Assembly: GCA_000482145.1 (NCBI GenBank) | Contig: AUXH01000249.1 | Span: 1-25,967 of the forward strand | DNA length: 25,967 nt | Reading direction: 5' to 3' | DNA from: Strigomonas culicis | Taxonomy: Eukaryota > Euglenozoa > Kinetoplastea > Trypanosomatida > Trypanosomatidae | Shown here: in pieces, positions 24,650-25,967 of the stretch | How the letters are laid out: each line of letters opens with the position of its first letter | Position numbering within the stretch: position 1 is the stretch's first letter | Notes under the pieces: model-generated | Seen by the model: only the letters and a program-made list of their open reading frames with translations | The model's database searches: none | Told to the model about the DNA's origin: nothing | Made by a program: the position numbers and the translations under genes

Positions 24650-25967
24650 CTACTGTTGCTCCTGCTGTTCGACCTCCCGGGCCTTGGCCAGCGCCGCCTC
24701 GAGCGCCGCATCCTCCTCGAAGGGCAAGTTGTAGAACTGGCCGTACTGCGCCGCGCGGCAGAGCTGCACGCCGTACGCCCACGCCGCCGCGGAGCCGCCC
24801 GCCACGATGGAGGTATCCCCGGTTTGCCAGCACCGCACCACGTCGCGGTTGCCGTAGAGGTTGCTGACGACGCCGCCTGCCTCCTCCACGCAGAGCGTGG
24901 CCGCCGCCACGTCCCAGAGCTTCCCCGCCGGCTCGATATAGAGGTCGACGCGTCCGGCGGCGAGCTGCACGAGGGTGGCGACGCAGCTGAGGTACATGCG
25001 CGTGCCGGGGACGGGCAGGTGGCAGATCTGGCGGCGGATGTCTGCCCACACATCGATCGCCGCGTGCCGCTTCTTCCAGTACGTCGCGCCGCGCACCTTC
25101 CCCTCCTTCCCCACCGCCGGCAGCCGCGCGGCCAGCTCGGCCGCCTCCGCGGCGGCCTCCTCCGGGGTGAGGTACACCCCGTACGGGATGTTCATCACCA
25201 TGAGCGCCTTCGCCGGAACGGCCGCGGTGTTCACCTCGACGCGGCGGCCGTTGAGATAGCAGCCGCGGCCCCGCACGGCGGTGAAGAGCTCGCCGCCGCT
25301 GGACAGAAGCCGCTCGACGGTGCCGCTGATGCCGGGGACCGCCGCGGCCGCCGCGCCGACGGAGGAGGCGGAGGTGGGGCTGCTGATGCCCGGCGCGGTG
25401 GCCGTGCCCAGCGACGGGAAGGCGCTGATGGGCACCGGGGAGCCCGACGCGAAGAAGGGGCAGAAGACGACCGCGAGCAGCGGGCGGTCCTCCAGCAGCA
25501 GCGCGATGCTCACGGCCACGTCCGGCAGGCCGTGCACGAAGCTCATCGTCCCGTCGATGGAGTCGACCACCCACACGTAGGCGCGCCGGCGCTTCGCGGC
25601 GCCGCCCTCGGCGGCGGCGGCCGCCTCCGCCTCCCGCCGTATGCTCTGCAGCGTCTTACGCTGCGTGTCAAAGGACTCCTCACTGATGAAGTGGAAGTGG
25701 AGCTCGTCGTGGCTGCTGCCGCCGAAGTGGCCGCCCGTCGCGGCCCCGGCGCGGTTCTGCTGCACCGTTTTGTTGGAGTACGCCTGGAGTGTTTTGAAGA
25801 TGGCCTGGTTGCAGAGCACGTCCTGCGCGGTGACCAGGTCGGTGCAGCTGTTCTTCTGCGCCGTCCGCAGGTGCGCCTCGACCGCCGCCTTCGCGGACGG
25901 CCGCGCGCTCGGCGCGGCCTCCGGTGCCGCGGCGTCGCCCGGCGCGGCGCGGCTGCCCTCGGCGGGG
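24650..25967 (-). CDS. Inositol-monophosphatase family phosphatase, 5' end outside the window
   Basis: Probably inositol-1(or 4)-monophosphatase, which releases free inositol from inositol phosphates in a Mg-dependent reaction and feeds phosphatidylinositol and GPI synthesis. The metal-site motifs are intact: ISEES (25687-25673) for the 'GEES' glutamate, WVVDSIDGTMSFVHG (about 25573-25529) for the 'DPIDGT' signature with Ser replacing Pro, and LWDVAAATLCVEEAGG (near 24915-24870) for the C-terminal 'WD...REAGG' motif. The frame continues to the window edge without an ATG. Its first visible residues include SCTDLVTAQD, matching the family's 'DLVT..D', so the only ORF-like start inside (a GTG at 25819) is not real. 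An Ala/Ser/Pro-rich insert of about 50 residues (25450-25301) interrupts the core between two strands. A 3'(2'),5'-bisphosphate nucleotidase or other family member is less likely. The protein ends EVEQQEQQ, with no SKL-type glycosomal signal. Confidence 0.85.
   Translation of the reverse strand, partial: PAEGSRAAPGDAAAPEAAPSARPSAKAAVEAHLRTAQKNSCTDLVTAQDVLCNQAIFKTLQAYSNKTVQQNRAGAATGGHFGGSSHDELHFHFISEESFDTQRKTLQSIRREAEAAAAAEGGAAKRRRAYVWVVDSIDGTMSFVHGLPDVAVSIALLLEDRPLLAVVFCPFFASGSPVPISAFPSLGTATAPGISSPTSASSVGAAAAAVPGISGTVERLLSSGGELFTAVRGRGCYLNGRRVEVNTAAVPAKALMVMNIPYGVYLTPEEAAAEAAELAARLPAVGKEGKVRGATYWKKRHAAIDVWADIRRQICHLPVPGTRMYLSCVATLVQLAAGRVDLYIEPAGKLWDVAAATLCVEEAGGVVSNLYGNRDVVRCWQTGDTSIVAGGSAAAWAYGVQLCRAAQYGQFYNLPFEEDAALEAALAKAREVEQQEQQ

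Noticed and set aside
24543..25574. 343-codon minus-strand frame overlapping the phosphatase gene
   Set aside because: It is a shadow in another frame (Arg/Gly-rich, no motifs); the overlapping frame holds the intact inositol-monophosphatase motifs.
25817..25819. GTG at 25819 as the phosphatase start
   Set aside because: It is not an ATG, and the in-frame sequence upstream to the window edge contains the family's DLVT segment, so the gene simply runs off the window.
1..25967. tRNA, snoRNA, transposon, CRISPR or centromere-like elements
   Set aside because: The gaps were scanned for tRNA-like box A/B and cloverleaf pairing, direct or inverted long repeats and regularly spaced repeats by eye; only simple sequence runs were found. 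A covariance-model search would be needed for certainty.

Overview
The window looks like nuclear DNA of a trypanosomatid (kinetoplastid) protist. Twelve protein genes lie one after another, all on the minus strand. None shows an intron. They are separated by gaps of roughly 200-560 bases that are AT-rich and full of simple repeats, while the coding sequence is strongly GC-rich. Several gaps hold a long pyrimidine tract (read on the minus strand) followed by an AG a short way before the next start codon, which is the layout expected for spliced-leader trans-splicing within a polycistronic transcription unit. A PEX16-like glycosome/peroxisome biogenesis gene fits this assignment. The genus cannot be fixed by eye.

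In transcription order (high to low coordinates) the genes are: a 5'-truncated inositol-monophosphatase family enzyme (24650-25967); a major facilitator transporter (22249-24216); a small acidic protein of unknown function (21309-22052); a large, probably mitochondrial protein of unknown function (17720-20749); a large protein that looks like a degenerate AAA+ ATPase (13897-17349); an SLC35A-type nucleotide-sugar transporter (12245-13531); a membrane protein of unknown function (10652-11731); a coiled-coil protein (8255-10096); an unrecognised protein with a PIP-box-like motif (6599-7951); a fusion of an EFM7-like methyltransferase with a Rab escort protein/GDI-like module (2736-6200); a DPM2-like subunit (1960-2337); and a PEX16-like peroxin (53-1552).

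The genes do not form one pathway, as is usual in trypanosomatid gene arrays. DPM2 and the nucleotide-sugar transporter both serve secretory-pathway glycosylation, and the Rab escort module serves vesicle traffic, but their nearness is probably incidental. The points most worth attention are the methyltransferase-Rab escort fusion, the AAA+-like protein that seems to have lost its nucleotide-binding residues, the PIP-box candidate, and two cases where the splice signals decide or complicate the start codon (22052 and 24216). I saw no tRNA, rRNA, CRISPR array, transposon or gene on the plus strand.
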